The position numbers were made by a program, and so were the translations under genes. Shown piece by piece: positions 8,382 to 17,467 of a stretch of DNA of 64,000 nt. Positions within the stretch are counted from its first letter, which is position 1. Each line of letters begins with the position of its first letter. A model generated the notes under the pieces. The model was given only the letters and a program-made list of their open reading frames with translations, was not told where the DNA came from and did not search any database. Origin of the DNA: Rhizobium mongolense subsp. loessense. GTDB taxonomy: Bacteria > Pseudomonadota > Alphaproteobacteria > Rhizobiales > Rhizobiaceae. Location: assembly GCF_900099775.1 (NCBI RefSeq), contig NZ_FMTM01000001.1:1462120-1526119 (forward strand). The letters run 5' to 3'.

Positions 8382-9860
8382 CTAGAGCCCACCGTCCATC
8401 AGGTCTTTGACCTTCTTGGCCGCGTCGTCCGCTGCCTGGTCGACGGTCATGGCCCCAGTCAGAGCATTCTGGAGCATGTCCGGGATGATGATGTTCATGA
8501 TCTCGGGGGCCTGTGGCAGTGCCGGGAACGGGATGCCGTAAGGCAGCATCGAGGTCGTGACATCAAGGAACTTGATGCTGTCCAAACGTTCCTTCATCCA
8601 TTTCGTCTTGAAGCCGTTGAGATTTCCCGGGTTCGAGCCGGCATAAGCCATCTTCAGTGACCATTCAGGGCTCGTCCACATGCAGATGATAGCTTTTGCC
8701 GCCGGCTCGTCTACCTTGCCGCCCTCCACATATTCGGGCTTGAGGATGTGAATGTTTGAGCCGCCAAATACCACGGCACGTTTGCCGTCGGGGCCAGTCG
8801 GGATCAGGCCGTACCGCATATTGTCGATAACGGTCTGCGCCTTTTCCTTGTCGGTGTCCGTCGCCTTTTTCTGCAGGTCGAGCATAACGTCGTAATCGGA
8901 CGGATGCGAGATCATCATGCCGAGCTGGCCAGCCAGGAAAAGGGGCTGGTTGTCGGCCTGCTGGTTGGTCAGCGCCGAAACCGGTACCGACTTGTCGCGA
9001 ACATACATATCGTAGGAGGCTTGCAATGCCGCCTTGCTCTGCGGGCTATCGAGCTCGACCTCCTTATAGGTCGGATCGGCGGTGGCTTCATCGAAGACGC
9101 CGCCCCCATAGGCCCACAGCTGCGGCATGAAGCGGTAGGGCGTATTGCCGGCATTTTTGCGAGCCACGAGGCCGTAACCGGCAATGCCGAGCTTGTCGTG
9201 GATCTGCTTGGAATACTTGACGACGTCCCCCCAAGTTGCTGGAGCCTTGTCCGGATCAAGGCCTGCACGCTTGAAGATGTCGGCGTTCCAGATGAACGCC
9301 ATCGTCTCATTGTTGGTTGGAATGCCGTAAGTCACATCTTCCCAGGTTACAGCCTTCATGGCGCCGGGCCAGAAATCCTCGGTCGAATAACCTACATCCT
9401 CCGGCTTCAGAGGTTGCAAATAGCCCTTTGAGGCGAACTCAGTGCCGCCTAAGATTTGCAGGCGGACCGCCATGGGCGCGGCATTGCCAAGCAGCGCGGT
9501 GCGGAACTTGTCCAAGAGGTCGTTATAGGTGAGGGCTTGTTCCTCGAGTTCGATGTTTGGATAGGTCTTGCGAAAGGTCGCGAAGAAATCCTTGTAATAC
9601 TCGCGCAGGAGGTCGGGGTCGCCCTCGAACACCCCCTGATACCAGAAAGTCAGCCGCCCCTTGTAGTCGAGGGGAGTGACCTTGCCGCAATCAGCTGCCG
9701 TGTCAAAATTCTGTGTGCCGGCAATGGAGCGCACATATTGCGGCGACCACTTGCTCAGGTCGACCGGCGCGCCGAGCGCCGACGCCGACATCAGTGATAC
9801 CATCAAAGCAGTAGATATAGTGCCGCGCAGGACGGCACCGCCGAGTGAAATCCTCGTCAT
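8382..9860 (-). CDS. Extracellular sugar-binding protein of the ABC importer (family 1)
   Basis: A 492-residue periplasmic solute-binding protein. The start at 9860 gives MTRISLGGAVLRGTISTALM with cleavage after SASALGA, and a GGAGG site lies 6 bases upstream. The mature part has the two-lobe sugar-binding fold (GRLTFWYQGVFEGD; PLFLAGQLGMMISHPSDYDVML; AVVFGGSNIHILKPEYVEGG). It is the first gene of the six-gene sugar operon and is transcribed divergently from the GntR regulator. The ligand is presumably an acid sugar or its glycoside, judged from the dehydratases around it. Confidence 0.93.
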   Translation of the reverse strand: MTRISLGGAVLRGTISTALMVSLMSASALGAPVDLSKWSPQYVRSIAGTQNFDTAADCGKVTPLDYKGRLTFWYQGVFEGDPDLLREYYKDFFATFRKTYPNIELEEQALTYNDLLDKFRTALLGNAAPMAVRLQILGGTEFASKGYLQPLKPEDVGYSTEDFWPGAMKAVTWEDVTYGIPTNNETMAFIWNADIFKRAGLDPDKAPATWGDVVKYSKQIHDKLGIAGYGLVARKNAGNTPYRFMPQLWAYGGGVFDEATADPTYKEVELDSPQSKAALQASYDMYVRDKSVPVSALTNQQADNQPLFLAGQLGMMISHPSDYDVMLDLQKKATDTDKEKAQTVIDNMRYGLIPTGPDGKRAVVFGGSNIHILKPEYVEGGKVDEPAAKAIICMWTSPEWSLKMAYAGSNPGNLNGFKTKWMKERLDSIKFLDVTTSMLPYGIPFPALPQAPEIMNIIIPDMLQNALTGAMTVDQAADDAAKKVKDLMDGGL

Positions 9861-9981
9861 AGGGTATCCTCCAGGTTCTCCCATGCCGCTCTGCGTCGAA
9901 GCGAGCGGTCTTTGCTCCCCGGCCGCGGGATTTTCCACCCAATGTATCCCTTTGACCTTATCATACGTTTTCAGATCGTGG

Positions 9982-9994
9982 ATTGCCTGTCAAT
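9982..9994. promoter_or_regulatory. Candidate GntR operator 1
   Basis: ATTGCCTGTCAAT, an inverted repeat with ATTG/CAAT outer arms, in the divergent gap between the binding-protein gene and the GntR gene. Likely part of the control region for both directions; binding not proven. Confidence 0.4.
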
Positions 9995-10009
9995 AAGAGA
10001 AATCGTACA

Positions 10010-10023
10010 TTGTTTACAGACAA
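10010..10023. promoter_or_regulatory. Candidate GntR operator 2
   Basis: TTGTTTACAGACAA, an imperfect palindrome with TTGT/ACAA arms and two further symmetric pairs, 23 bases before the chosen GntR start. Its form resembles FadR/FCD-type operators, and its position suits autoregulation. Confidence 0.45.
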
Positions 10024-10046
10024 CTCGCGTGATATCTGAGCAGTGT

Positions 10047-10778
10047 ATGTATCGATTGGGGATAGAATTGGCGGAAACAAGCGATTTTAAAGCACAGCCA
10101 CCCGAAGGGATCGACGCTATCGGGGCTTCCAGCGAGGGTGCCTCGCTTTATCAACTGATCAGGGAAGATATCATCGAAGGGCGGCTCGCTGCCAACGAAC
10201 GGCTTGTGGTCACCGATCTCGCCCGGCGCCACGGCACCTCGACCAACCCCGTGCGCGAGGCTCTGCAACTGTTGCGCGGGGAGGGCTTTGTCACCTTCGT
10301 TCCCAATCGCGGAGCGCGCGTCCGGCCCATTGATCAGGATTTTGTTCGGGACATCTACGAGATAGGAGTCTTGATCGAGCCGGCACTGACGCGATGGTTC
10401 GTGAATATGGCCACCGTCGAGGACATTGCTGAACTCGAGCGCATCCAAGGCTTGATCGAAGAGAACAACTTCGCCGACACGTTGAGGCACAGCGAGCTGG
10501 ACACCGCCTTTCACACCGTAATGTACCAAAGGCACTACAACCGCCATGCCGCCGAGCTTTGGTGGAAGCATCGCGAAGTGCTTCGGGCCGTGAGCCGGCG
10601 TTTCAACTTCACGCTTGCTCGGCGTGCCGCGATCCTTAGCGAGCATCGCGAGCTCATCGCGCATGTAAAAGCGGGAAATGCGAACGAGGCAGGCGAACTC
10701 ATTGCACGCCATGTCGAAGGCTCCGGCCGGCACATCCTCGAACACATGCGTGCGCGTAACGCCGCTCGGGCAGGATAG
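10047..10778 (+). CDS. GntR-family (FCD subfamily) regulator of the acid-sugar genes
   Basis: A 243-residue regulator. The winged helix-turn-helix is at about residues 30-95 (LYQLIREDIIEGRLAANERL, HGTSTNPVREALQLLRGEGF, PNRGARVRP). It is followed by the all-helical FCD ligand domain with metal-type acid/His residues (ELDTAFHTVMY; EHRELIAHVKAGN). I start at ATG 10047 because longer readings lack a ribosome site and this length fits the family. It lies between the import operon and three dehydratase genes, so it probably represses both until an acid sugar or keto-deoxy intermediate appears. Confidence 0.88.
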   Translation: MYRLGIELAETSDFKAQPPEGIDAIGASSEGASLYQLIREDIIEGRLAANERLVVTDLARRHGTSTNPVREALQLLRGEGFVTFVPNRGARVRPIDQDFVRDIYEIGVLIEPALTRWFVNMATVEDIAELERIQGLIEENNFADTLRHSELDTAFHTVMYQRHYNRHAAELWWKHREVLRAVSRRFNFTLARRAAILSEHRELIAHVKAGNANEAGELIARHVEGSGRHILEHMRARNAARAG

Positions 10779-10832
10779 AATACCTGGCCCGGAATATCGC
10801 TATACCGACCACCTCAGATAAGGGCAGTTGAG

Positions 10833-11999
10833 ATGAAAATCACCAGCGTTCGGCCGTGGCTCATCAAGTCCGATGCTTCTTATTGGGGAGAGTTTCTGTT
10901 CGTCGAAGTAACGACCGATGAGGGGGTGAGCGGCTGGGGAGAGATCACCACCACGACGAGGCTCGCCAATCGCGCCCTCTGCACGATCCTGAGGCAGATC
11001 GGTGCCGCTGTGACAGGCGAGGACCCGGCGCGTATCGAGTATTTGTGGCACAAGATATTCCGCAGCTTCACCTACATGGGCAGTCGCGGCGCCGCGGTCG
11101 AATGCGTGAGCGCCATTGACATAGCCCTCTGGGACATCCAAGGCAAAGTCTTGGGTAAGCCGATTTACGAGCTGTTGGGCGGGCCAGTACGCGATGAAAT
11201 TGCGCTCTACACCCACCCTAACCAGGCTAAATTTACCAGCAATGAGGCTGTTGTCCGCGAAATTCGAGACATCGTCGAGTCCGGCCACACTGCGCTCAAG
11301 TTCGATCCTTTCCCCCAACAAGGCCGCACCGCCAACGGACAGCCTCGCGAACAGCGGGACGGCTACCTCGATGGCAGCATGACCCGCAAGGATGAGCGCG
11401 AAGCCGCCGAACTCACGGCTCTGATCCGCGAAACGGCGGGCTCTGATGTAGACATCCTCATTGATGCGCATGGCCGGTTCGACGTTCCCACTGCCATTCG
11501 CCTTTGTCGGAGCCTCGAGGAAGCTGGTCAGATCGACTGGTTCGAGGAGCCCTGTCCACCGGAGAGCCTCAACGCTCTCAGACAGGTCCGTGAGAAGGTC
11601 AGTGCCGCCATCTCGTGGGGCGAGCGCGGCCATACGAAGTGGGATTTCGTGCCGGTGCTCGAAAACAAGCTCGCCGACTACATCATGCCGGACGTCACCT
11701 GGACCGGCGGCATTACCGAACTCAAGAAGATTTCTGCCCTATGCGAAGCCTACTACATCCCGGTCTCGCCACATGACGCCGCAGGACCGATCAACGTGGT
11801 TGCGGGAGCGCAGGTGATGATGACCGTTCCTAACTTCTACAAACTCGAAACGTCAGAGTGGAACCTGGACAAATACGATCACCTCATCGACAGACCACTC
11901 GATGTTTCGAACGGGAGCCTTAAGCTTACGCCCAAGCCTGGTCTCGGCGTCGAAATGAACCGCGACTACCTTCAAAATCACGAGATAGAGCTGGATTAG
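10833..11999 (+). CDS. Enolase-superfamily acid-sugar dehydratase (second in region)
   Basis: A 388-residue mandelate racemase-family enzyme. Predicted active site: D211 with H213 (ILIDAHG), E238 (WFEEPC), E264 (SWGERG) and H314 (VSPHDAAG). It keeps the D-x-H acid and the distal His base, as in galactonate-type dehydratases, so an acid-sugar dehydration is expected. The capping domain begins MKITSVRPWLIKS. It follows the GntR gene by 54 bases and precedes another family member by 68. It differs clearly in sequence from the DgoD-like gene on the other strand, so the two probably act on different stereoisomers. Confidence 0.85.
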   Translation: MKITSVRPWLIKSDASYWGEFLFVEVTTDEGVSGWGEITTTTRLANRALCTILRQIGAAVTGEDPARIEYLWHKIFRSFTYMGSRGAAVECVSAIDIALWDIQGKVLGKPIYELLGGPVRDEIALYTHPNQAKFTSNEAVVREIRDIVESGHTALKFDPFPQQGRTANGQPREQRDGYLDGSMTRKDEREAAELTALIRETAGSDVDILIDAHGRFDVPTAIRLCRSLEEAGQIDWFEEPCPPESLNALRQVREKVSAAISWGERGHTKWDFVPVLENKLADYIMPDVTWTGGITELKKISALCEAYYIPVSPHDAAGPINVVAGAQVMMTVPNFYKLETSEWNLDKYDHLIDRPLDVSNGSLKLTPKPGLGVEMNRDYLQNHEIELD

Positions 12000-12067
12000 C
12001 TAGCAACGCTCTACGCCGCCTCAGCGTGCGCGACGACGAGCCTCTCCGACCACAACGAGGATAAATC

Positions 12068-13429
12068 ATGCCAGAGGCAGATGGAGCCGACGAGGCGCTC
12101 AATCGGGTGAACACGCATTCCAAGCCATCCGACCTTCGCATCACCGACATGCGGGTAGCCGAAATTGTCGGCGCGCCGTTCACCTCGGTGCTGCTCAAGA
12201 TTTACACGAACCAGGGCATCGTCGGGCTTGGCGAGGTGCGCGACGGTGCCAGCGCCACCTACGCGCTGATGCTGAAGAGCCGGTTGCTTGGCGAGAACCC
12301 TTGCCACATCGATCGACTGTTTCGCCGGATCAAGCAGTTCGGCGGGCACGGCCGGCAAGGCGGTGGCGTATCGGCGGTTGAAATCGCGTTGTGGGATCTT
12401 GCCGGCAAGGCCTATGGCGTCCCTATCTACCAGATGCTCGGCGGCCGGTTTCGGGAGAAAGTGCGTGTCTACTGCGACACTGATGCCACCGTGCCGAGCG
12501 GCACCGAGACCGGCAGGCGCCTCAAGCAACGCATGGAGCTCGGGTTCACTTTCCTCAAGATGGATCTGGGGCTGATGCAGATCGCGGAGGTGCCCGGTGC
12601 GGTCGTTTTTCCTGCCGGCTCACTGGAAGGGTACCGCGACCACCCCGGCCGCGGCCCGCTGAAGACCGTTGAAGAGCGGCGCGTCCGCAACGCTGCGTAC
12701 GATTTGCATAACGTCCCGCACCCGTTTACCGGCCTCCACTTTTCCGACAAGGGCCTGGACCTGCTTGAGCAATACATTGCCGAGGTTCGTGAGGTCATCG
12801 GCATGCAGGTTCCACTCGCGATCGACCATATCGGCCATATCTCCATGCAGAACGGCATTCGCCTTGCCAGGCGAATTGAAAAATACGTGCCAGCCTGGCT
12901 CGAGGATGTGATCCCATGGCAGTATACCGAGCAGTACCGACAACTGCAGGACGCAACCACGGTGCCGATCTGCACCGGCGAGGACATATACCTCAAGGAG
13001 GGCTTCGAGCCTCTGCTCAAGAGCGGCGGCGTCTCCGTTATCCATCCGGACCTGCTCACCAGCGGGGGCATCCTCGAGACCAAGAAGATCGGTGATATGG
13101 CGCAGGACCATGGTGTCGCCATGGCCATCCACATGGCAGAAAGTCCAATCGCCGCAATGGCCGCCGCACATGTCGCGACGGCGACCGAAAATTTCATGGC
13201 GCTCGAATACCATTCCGCCGATGTCGACTGGTGGGACGATATCGTCACCGGCCTTCCCAAGCCACTGGTGAAGGACGGGTTTATCACTGTTCCGGACAAG
13301 CCGGGCCTGGGGATTGACGACGTCGTCGACGAGATGATCTCGCAACATCTGCAGCCGGGTATCACCGGCATCTGGCAGCCCACGGATCACTGGGACGATG
13401 AATATTCCTGGGATCGCACCTGGAGCTGA
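12068..13429 (+). CDS. Enolase-superfamily dehydratase (third in region), long form
   Basis: A 453-residue member, longer than the usual 380-400 because of an N-terminal extension and an insertion near residues 180-220. Predicted ligands: D253 (AIDHIGH), E279 (WLEDV), E305 (TGEDI), base H355 (AIHMAES). The metal-ligand Asp is followed directly by His and then by a second His three residues later, a different acid arrangement from the previous enzyme. A GAGG site lies upstream of the ATG. It sits in line with the fourth member 17 bases downstream, so they are co-transcribed. Reaction is inferred only at family level. Confidence 0.83.
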   Translation: MPEADGADEALNRVNTHSKPSDLRITDMRVAEIVGAPFTSVLLKIYTNQGIVGLGEVRDGASATYALMLKSRLLGENPCHIDRLFRRIKQFGGHGRQGGGVSAVEIALWDLAGKAYGVPIYQMLGGRFREKVRVYCDTDATVPSGTETGRRLKQRMELGFTFLKMDLGLMQIAEVPGAVVFPAGSLEGYRDHPGRGPLKTVEERRVRNAAYDLHNVPHPFTGLHFSDKGLDLLEQYIAEVREVIGMQVPLAIDHIGHISMQNGIRLARRIEKYVPAWLEDVIPWQYTEQYRQLQDATTVPICTGEDIYLKEGFEPLLKSGGVSVIHPDLLTSGGILETKKIGDMAQDHGVAMAIHMAESPIAAMAAAHVATATENFMALEYHSADVDWWDDIVTGLPKPLVKDGFITVPDKPGLGIDDVVDEMISQHLQPGITGIWQPTDHWDDEYSWDRTWS

Positions 13430-13446
13430 GGCGGAAAGGAACGAAA

Positions 13447-14643
13447 ATGAAGATCACCGATCTGCGCTGCGCCGTTATCGGCAAACACCCGATCGTCCGC
13501 ATCGTGACGGACGAGGGCCTCCATGGCTTGGGCGAAGTCGAATTCACCAAGTCCTACCTCAAGCCCTGGGTGCTGCATTTCCGCGAGGCGCTGATCGGCG
13601 AGGATCCGACTGACGTCGAGAGAGTGATGCTGAAGATCCGCCAACGCGGCTCTTTCAAGCCCTACGGCGCGGCGGTGAGCGCTATCGAGCATGCGCTGTG
13701 GGATATTGCCGGCAAGGCCGCGGGCGTGCCCGTCTATAAACTGCTCGGCGGCAAGGTGCGCGACAAGGTGCGCGTCTACAACGGCTCGATCCGCCAGAAA
13801 CGCACGGGCGACCGGCCGGAGGATTACGCCGCTGACGTCAAATGGATGATGGAGCAGCCGCAGAACTTCTTCATGGTCAAGCAAGGAATCTCGTTCCACT
13901 CCAACATGAAGGACACCATTGAGGGCTTCCACTACGGCGTGACGCAGAAGGCCGGCTATCACGGTGCCATGGATCAGGGCGTGATCAGCGAGCGCGGTTT
14001 CAATCACATACTCGACTGCGTGATCGCGATGAAGGAAGTGCTGGGCGACAAAGTCAGCCTGGCGCTCGACTGCGGTCCGGGCTGGATGCTGCCCGATGCG
14101 ATCAAGTTCGCTCGCGCGGTCGAGAAGTACAATTTGATGTGGCTCGAGGACATGCTGACCGGCGACTATGTGCCGTGGGTCAATCCGCAGGCCTATCGGG
14201 AACTGACCATCTCCACCACGACGCCAATCCACACTGGCGAGCAGATCTACCTGCGGCACAATTTCAAGGAACTGATCGAGACGCAGGCGGTGCGCGTCAT
14301 CGGCCCTGATCCAGCCGATGTTGGCGGCATTGCCGAACTCAAATGGGTCGCTGAGCACGCCTACATGCACTCGATCCTGATGGCACCGCACGGGGTCGCC
14401 AACGGCCTGCTAGGCCTCGGCGCGTTGATCAATGTCTGCGCCACCTTGCCTGCAAATTACATCGCGTTCGAATATCCGAGCGCCGCTGACCCCTGGTGGG
14501 AGGATCTGGTAATCGGCTTGCCACCGCAGATCGTGAAGGACAGCATGGTGGACCTACTGGAAGCGCCGGGGCTGGGCCTCGATATCGACGCCGAAGCGGC
14601 CAGGAGATATCTCAGGGAAGAGGATGCGGGCTTCTTCGACTGA
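13447..14643 (+). CDS. Enolase-superfamily enzyme (fourth in region), lacking the D-x-H acid
   Basis: A 398-residue protein with the family barrel. Predicted ligands are D208 (ALDCGPG), E234 (WLEDM), E265 (HTGEQ) and base H315 (APHGVA). The His that normally sits two residues after the first Asp is Gly here, and the gap between the second and third ligand is 31 rather than 26. This suggests a different substrate or reaction from the DgoD-like enzyme. It is the last gene of the rightward GntR-led unit; the next about 740 bases hold no clear gene. AAGGA lies 7 bases before the ATG. Confidence 0.82.
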   Translation: MKITDLRCAVIGKHPIVRIVTDEGLHGLGEVEFTKSYLKPWVLHFREALIGEDPTDVERVMLKIRQRGSFKPYGAAVSAIEHALWDIAGKAAGVPVYKLLGGKVRDKVRVYNGSIRQKRTGDRPEDYAADVKWMMEQPQNFFMVKQGISFHSNMKDTIEGFHYGVTQKAGYHGAMDQGVISERGFNHILDCVIAMKEVLGDKVSLALDCGPGWMLPDAIKFARAVEKYNLMWLEDMLTGDYVPWVNPQAYRELTISTTTPIHTGEQIYLRHNFKELIETQAVRVIGPDPADVGGIAELKWVAEHAYMHSILMAPHGVANGLLGLGALINVCATLPANYIAFEYPSAADPWWEDLVIGLPPQIVKDSMVDLLEAPGLGLDIDAEAARRYLREEDAGFFD

Positions 14644-14908
14644 ACCTCCCTCCACCTGCACGACGTGAATCGTCTACGCAAATTACTGTGGAGGCAGGAC
14701 TTGGGCTACCATCGCGACACTTCTCCAGACCGCCAAAATGAACAACGTCGATCCACAGGCCTAGCTAACTCAGACGCTTGATCGCCTCTCTAACGCATGG
14801 CCCAGCAGTAAGATTGAGGCGCTCATGCCTTGGAACCACGCCGCCTGAACGGTCTCGCTAGACGCTTACTCATTGGTTTCGGTTTCAGGATTTGTCCCGT
14901 TCGGGTCT

Positions 14909-14933
14909 TAAAACAGTCCACTGGACTGTTTTA
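14909..14933. repeat. Perfect inverted repeat, 11-bp arms
   Basis: TAAAACAGTCC, ACT, GGACTGTTTTA: perfect arms around a 3-base centre. It can form a hairpin with A/T ends on both sides, so it could terminate in both directions. Alternatively it belongs to a palindromic dispersed repeat. Confidence 0.6.
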
Positions 14934-15051
14934 TCGGGCCGGCCCGAGCGACCGCTCACCCTTCAGGTTATGGTCCGCAGGACGAGGAGCTACCATTGCC
15001 AGCGAAGATGAAGTCTTCGCGCCAGCGATATTGCTCTCTTCTGGCAACGCA

Positions 15052-15076
15052 AAAAGCCCGCACGAGGCGGGCTTTT
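15052..15076. terminator. Bidirectional rho-independent terminator
   Basis: AAAAGCCCGC (15052-15061), loop ACGAG, GCGGGCTTTT (15067-15076): a GC-rich stem flanked by A and T runs, able to stop transcripts from either side. It lies upstream of repeat B, as a different terminator does beside the tRNA-fMet gene. Confidence 0.8.
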
Positions 15077-15090
15077 GAGTATGGTCCATT

Positions 15091-15137
15091 TGGAATTTGG
15101 TTGCGGGGGCCTGATGGCGCGGAGACTTGTAAATTTT
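15091..15137 (+). repeat. Repeat copy B carrying the tRNA-fMet 3' end
   Basis: TGGAATTTGGTTGCGGGGGC, then CTGA, seven variable bases and GAGACTTGTAAATTTT. It matches copy C on both sides of the tRNA-like core and copy A to the right of it, with identical spacing. Confidence 0.6.
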
Positions 15138-15386
15138 CACCCTATGGCAATCGAGCCGCAGGCCTCCACGGTTTTCTGTGTTTGAAGCAAATACTCCCGG
15201 CGTTAACGCAGAAGGTGCGAATGTTTTTTAAACGAGCTCATTGGCCTGGGTCTCGCAGGCCGTGATCTGGTTGACGTGACGATCAAATTCTTCGTGGCCC
15301 ATTGCTAAAATGCCATCAGATTTATTCACCTGGTATTTCACCGAAGCCCTTAAAGATAGCGACCACTGCAAAAGCTCCGTTAATCG

Positions 15387-16145
15387 ATGACTCTGCAATT
15401 TCGTTGTCGCCAGGCCGTAATCGCCCCGCATATCAAGAAGGCAACGCTCCGCGCCCTCGCCTCTGCGACTGGAGCGACAGTGGTCGTTTGGGCACTGAGC
15501 CTGCTTGTTCCCGAACCTCCATTTTGGGTGGAATTGACCGCCGTGGCGTTAATATCGGCTGCTCTCACATTTCGGTTTCAATTGGCAATCTGTCTGCGCA
15601 ACGACGCGCTTCGTGATACCCAAAAAGAACTTCAGTACGCGCTCCGTCATGATCCCGTCACGGGTACATTGCGCGCCAGCGAATTTGCGAACTCAGTCGA
15701 GCAAGCGATAGACCGCAGGCGCGTGAGCAGCGCGGAAAACCCGGATGGCGTTATGCTCGTTCTCAATGTCGGTAATTTCGATGAGATCGGTCGTCGCTAT
15801 GGTCCGCAATGGGCCGACACGCTGCTTCAATCGATTGTTCGGATCGTACATTCTTCCCTGCGCTATGGTGATCTCGTCGCCCGCCTTGCCTCCGACGAAC
15901 TCGGCATCTATTTGCCCGGCACAACAACGGAAAATGCCAGCGACATCTGCGAGCGCATCCGCGCGCGGGTGCAGGAAACCACGTTCACAGCCGGACAAGA
16001 GCGCCAGATATCGGTGACGGTGCGGCTTGGCGGTACCAGGGTCGAGGACCAGGCCGACTTTCAGGCACTTCGCGAGGCTGCTAACCGCGCCGCCCTCGCG
16101 GAGGAAGAAGCTGGCCCACCCCTATTCCGGGAGCTGTTCTCGTGA
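15387..16145 (+). CDS. Membrane protein with degenerate GGDEF domain
   Basis: A 252-residue protein. Two predicted membrane helices (about 22-41 and 46-64) precede a GGDEF fold in residues 85-252. The signature is ASDEL (168-172) instead of GG(D/E)EF, and the first metal Asp position reads Asn (NVGNFDEIG, N127). It therefore probably does not make c-di-GMP. The inhibitory-site motif RxxD is kept (R159, D162) exactly five residues before the signature, so it may bind c-di-GMP and act as an effector. It stands alone between the sugar island and the polysaccharide cluster; a link to polysaccharide control is only suggested by position. Confidence 0.82.
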   Translation: MTLQFRCRQAVIAPHIKKATLRALASATGATVVVWALSLLVPEPPFWVELTAVALISAALTFRFQLAICLRNDALRDTQKELQYALRHDPVTGTLRASEFANSVEQAIDRRRVSSAENPDGVMLVLNVGNFDEIGRRYGPQWADTLLQSIVRIVHSSLRYGDLVARLASDELGIYLPGTTTENASDICERIRARVQETTFTAGQERQISVTVRLGGTRVEDQADFQALREAANRAALAEEEAGPPLFRELFS

Positions 16146-16335
16146 CCGAGAGGGTTTAGGGTCTGCCGCGAATAATCGGGCTTTACGGTCTTTAGACCAG
16201 AGCTGCCTCCGGCGGCCGTCGTCTTATCCTTAACAGGGACGGGGAATGCAACCAGTTGTGTATCCGCCGACCGTCCGTCACCGTTTCCCATCGCGGCCGC
16301 GCGGACCTTGGCTACGAACGGACAGATTTGACCCG

Positions 16336-17463
16336 TCATCTCGCTACCCCGCCGCTATTGGCCTCGGTGGCCGCAACGCCGGCCGGGCTCAAGGCGCCGC
16401 AACGCCAGACGCTGTAGACCGGTTGGGTGTCCCAGTCATAGTAAAAGGCCGCTTTCAGCCTTCCCTTCTCCATCAGCTCCGCGAAGCTGCGGCGCACGGC
16501 ACGGACCGCCACTTCCCGCTCGCGATCATCGACCGGGCAGGAAAGCGCGGTGTTGGCAATGCCCCATTCGCTCACCCAGCACGGCTTGCCTTCCCCTTCA
16601 GGCCGGCAAAAGTCGAGAAGCGTCGTCACATAGCGTGCAAGCGCCGCGTCATCTTTGCGCCCCGGGTAGACATGAATGCCGTAGCCATCGACCAGCGCAT
16701 CGATCCCCCGCTTCCGCAGGAGTGAAATGAACTCGCCGGGTTCGAGCCGTTCCATGCCGCGGCGGTCGGCCTCGCCAGTGCCGACGTCGGAAAGTCCGGC
16801 CGAAATCAGAAGCGCGTCGCGGCTATCGACCGTCGCCCGCAATTCTTCCCGGGTGATGCGGAGGGCGCCGACATATGCGTCGAGCCCGCGTTCGAAGGCC
16901 GAGCGATTTGCGACTTCCGAAACGTTGCGCGGCGTCTGCCGCCCAGGTTTTTCATAGACGACGAGGTCGCCGTTGTAAGCGCTGTAGTTTATTTCATTTC
17001 CGGGCTCGACGGCGTCGATGCGGATGCCCAATTCGTCAATGCGGCGAAGCGCCGAGCGCAACTGCGCTCGGTAGAGATCGAGATCGAGATCCGAAAGCCG
17101 CTGAACATCCCAGATGCGGCCGAAACCGGTGCGAGAACGCGCCTCCGCGGGATAATAATCCTTGTTGCCGAGTTGGATCTCGAGGAGGATTTTCAACCCC
17201 CGCCGGTCCGCCATTTCGAGCGCTTCGATGCTCTTGTCCACCGGTCTCGACAGCGAAAGCCGGACATGGGTGATACCGCTTGCCACGATTTCATTCAGTA
17301 CGCGCTCCTGATCGCCGCGAGAAAGCCAGGCTAGGTTTACGCGGTTGATTCCGATACGATCGGAGAGCACTTCGTCAGCGCCCGCCGGCAGCGCCGGGGC
17401 AAAGGCCCAGAGCACTGCCAGCGCGCAAGCAAGGCGCGCTCGCGTTTGCGCCAACACCCTCAT
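16336..17463 (-). CDS. Secreted glycoside hydrolase-like protein (clan GH-A type)
   Basis: A 375-residue protein. The start at 17463, 4 bases after the upstream stop, gives a signal peptide MRVLAQTRARLACALAVLWA ending APALPAGA. The mature part looks like a TIM-barrel glycosidase: an acid/base motif EPGNEIN (E at about 157) and a likely nucleophile in CWVSEWGIAN (E at about 299) fit the paired glutamates of clan GH-A. It is the last gene of the leftward polysaccharide operon, after two pyruvyl transferase genes, so it may trim or release the polymer in the periplasm. Family within the clan is uncertain. Confidence 0.75.
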   Translation of the reverse strand: MRVLAQTRARLACALAVLWAFAPALPAGADEVLSDRIGINRVNLAWLSRGDQERVLNEIVASGITHVRLSLSRPVDKSIEALEMADRRGLKILLEIQLGNKDYYPAEARSRTGFGRIWDVQRLSDLDLDLYRAQLRSALRRIDELGIRIDAVEPGNEINYSAYNGDLVVYEKPGRQTPRNVSEVANRSAFERGLDAYVGALRITREELRATVDSRDALLISAGLSDVGTGEADRRGMERLEPGEFISLLRKRGIDALVDGYGIHVYPGRKDDAALARYVTTLLDFCRPEGEGKPCWVSEWGIANTALSCPVDDREREVAVRAVRRSFAELMEKGRLKAAFYYDWDTQPVYSVWRCGALSPAGVAATEANSGGVAR

Positions 17464-17467
17464 CCGC

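Larger units (their letters stand above)
14644..15386. other. Gene-free stretch with palindrome, terminator and repeat
   Basis: No reading frame here resembles a known protein. The stretch holds a perfect 11-bp-arm palindrome (14909-14933), a strong bidirectional terminator (15052-15076) and repeat copy B (15091-15137), listed separately. The rest shows nothing I can name. Confidence 0.6.

Noticed and set aside
13387..14391. Minus-strand frame of about 334 codons
   Set aside because: Shadow of the fourth enolase-family gene.
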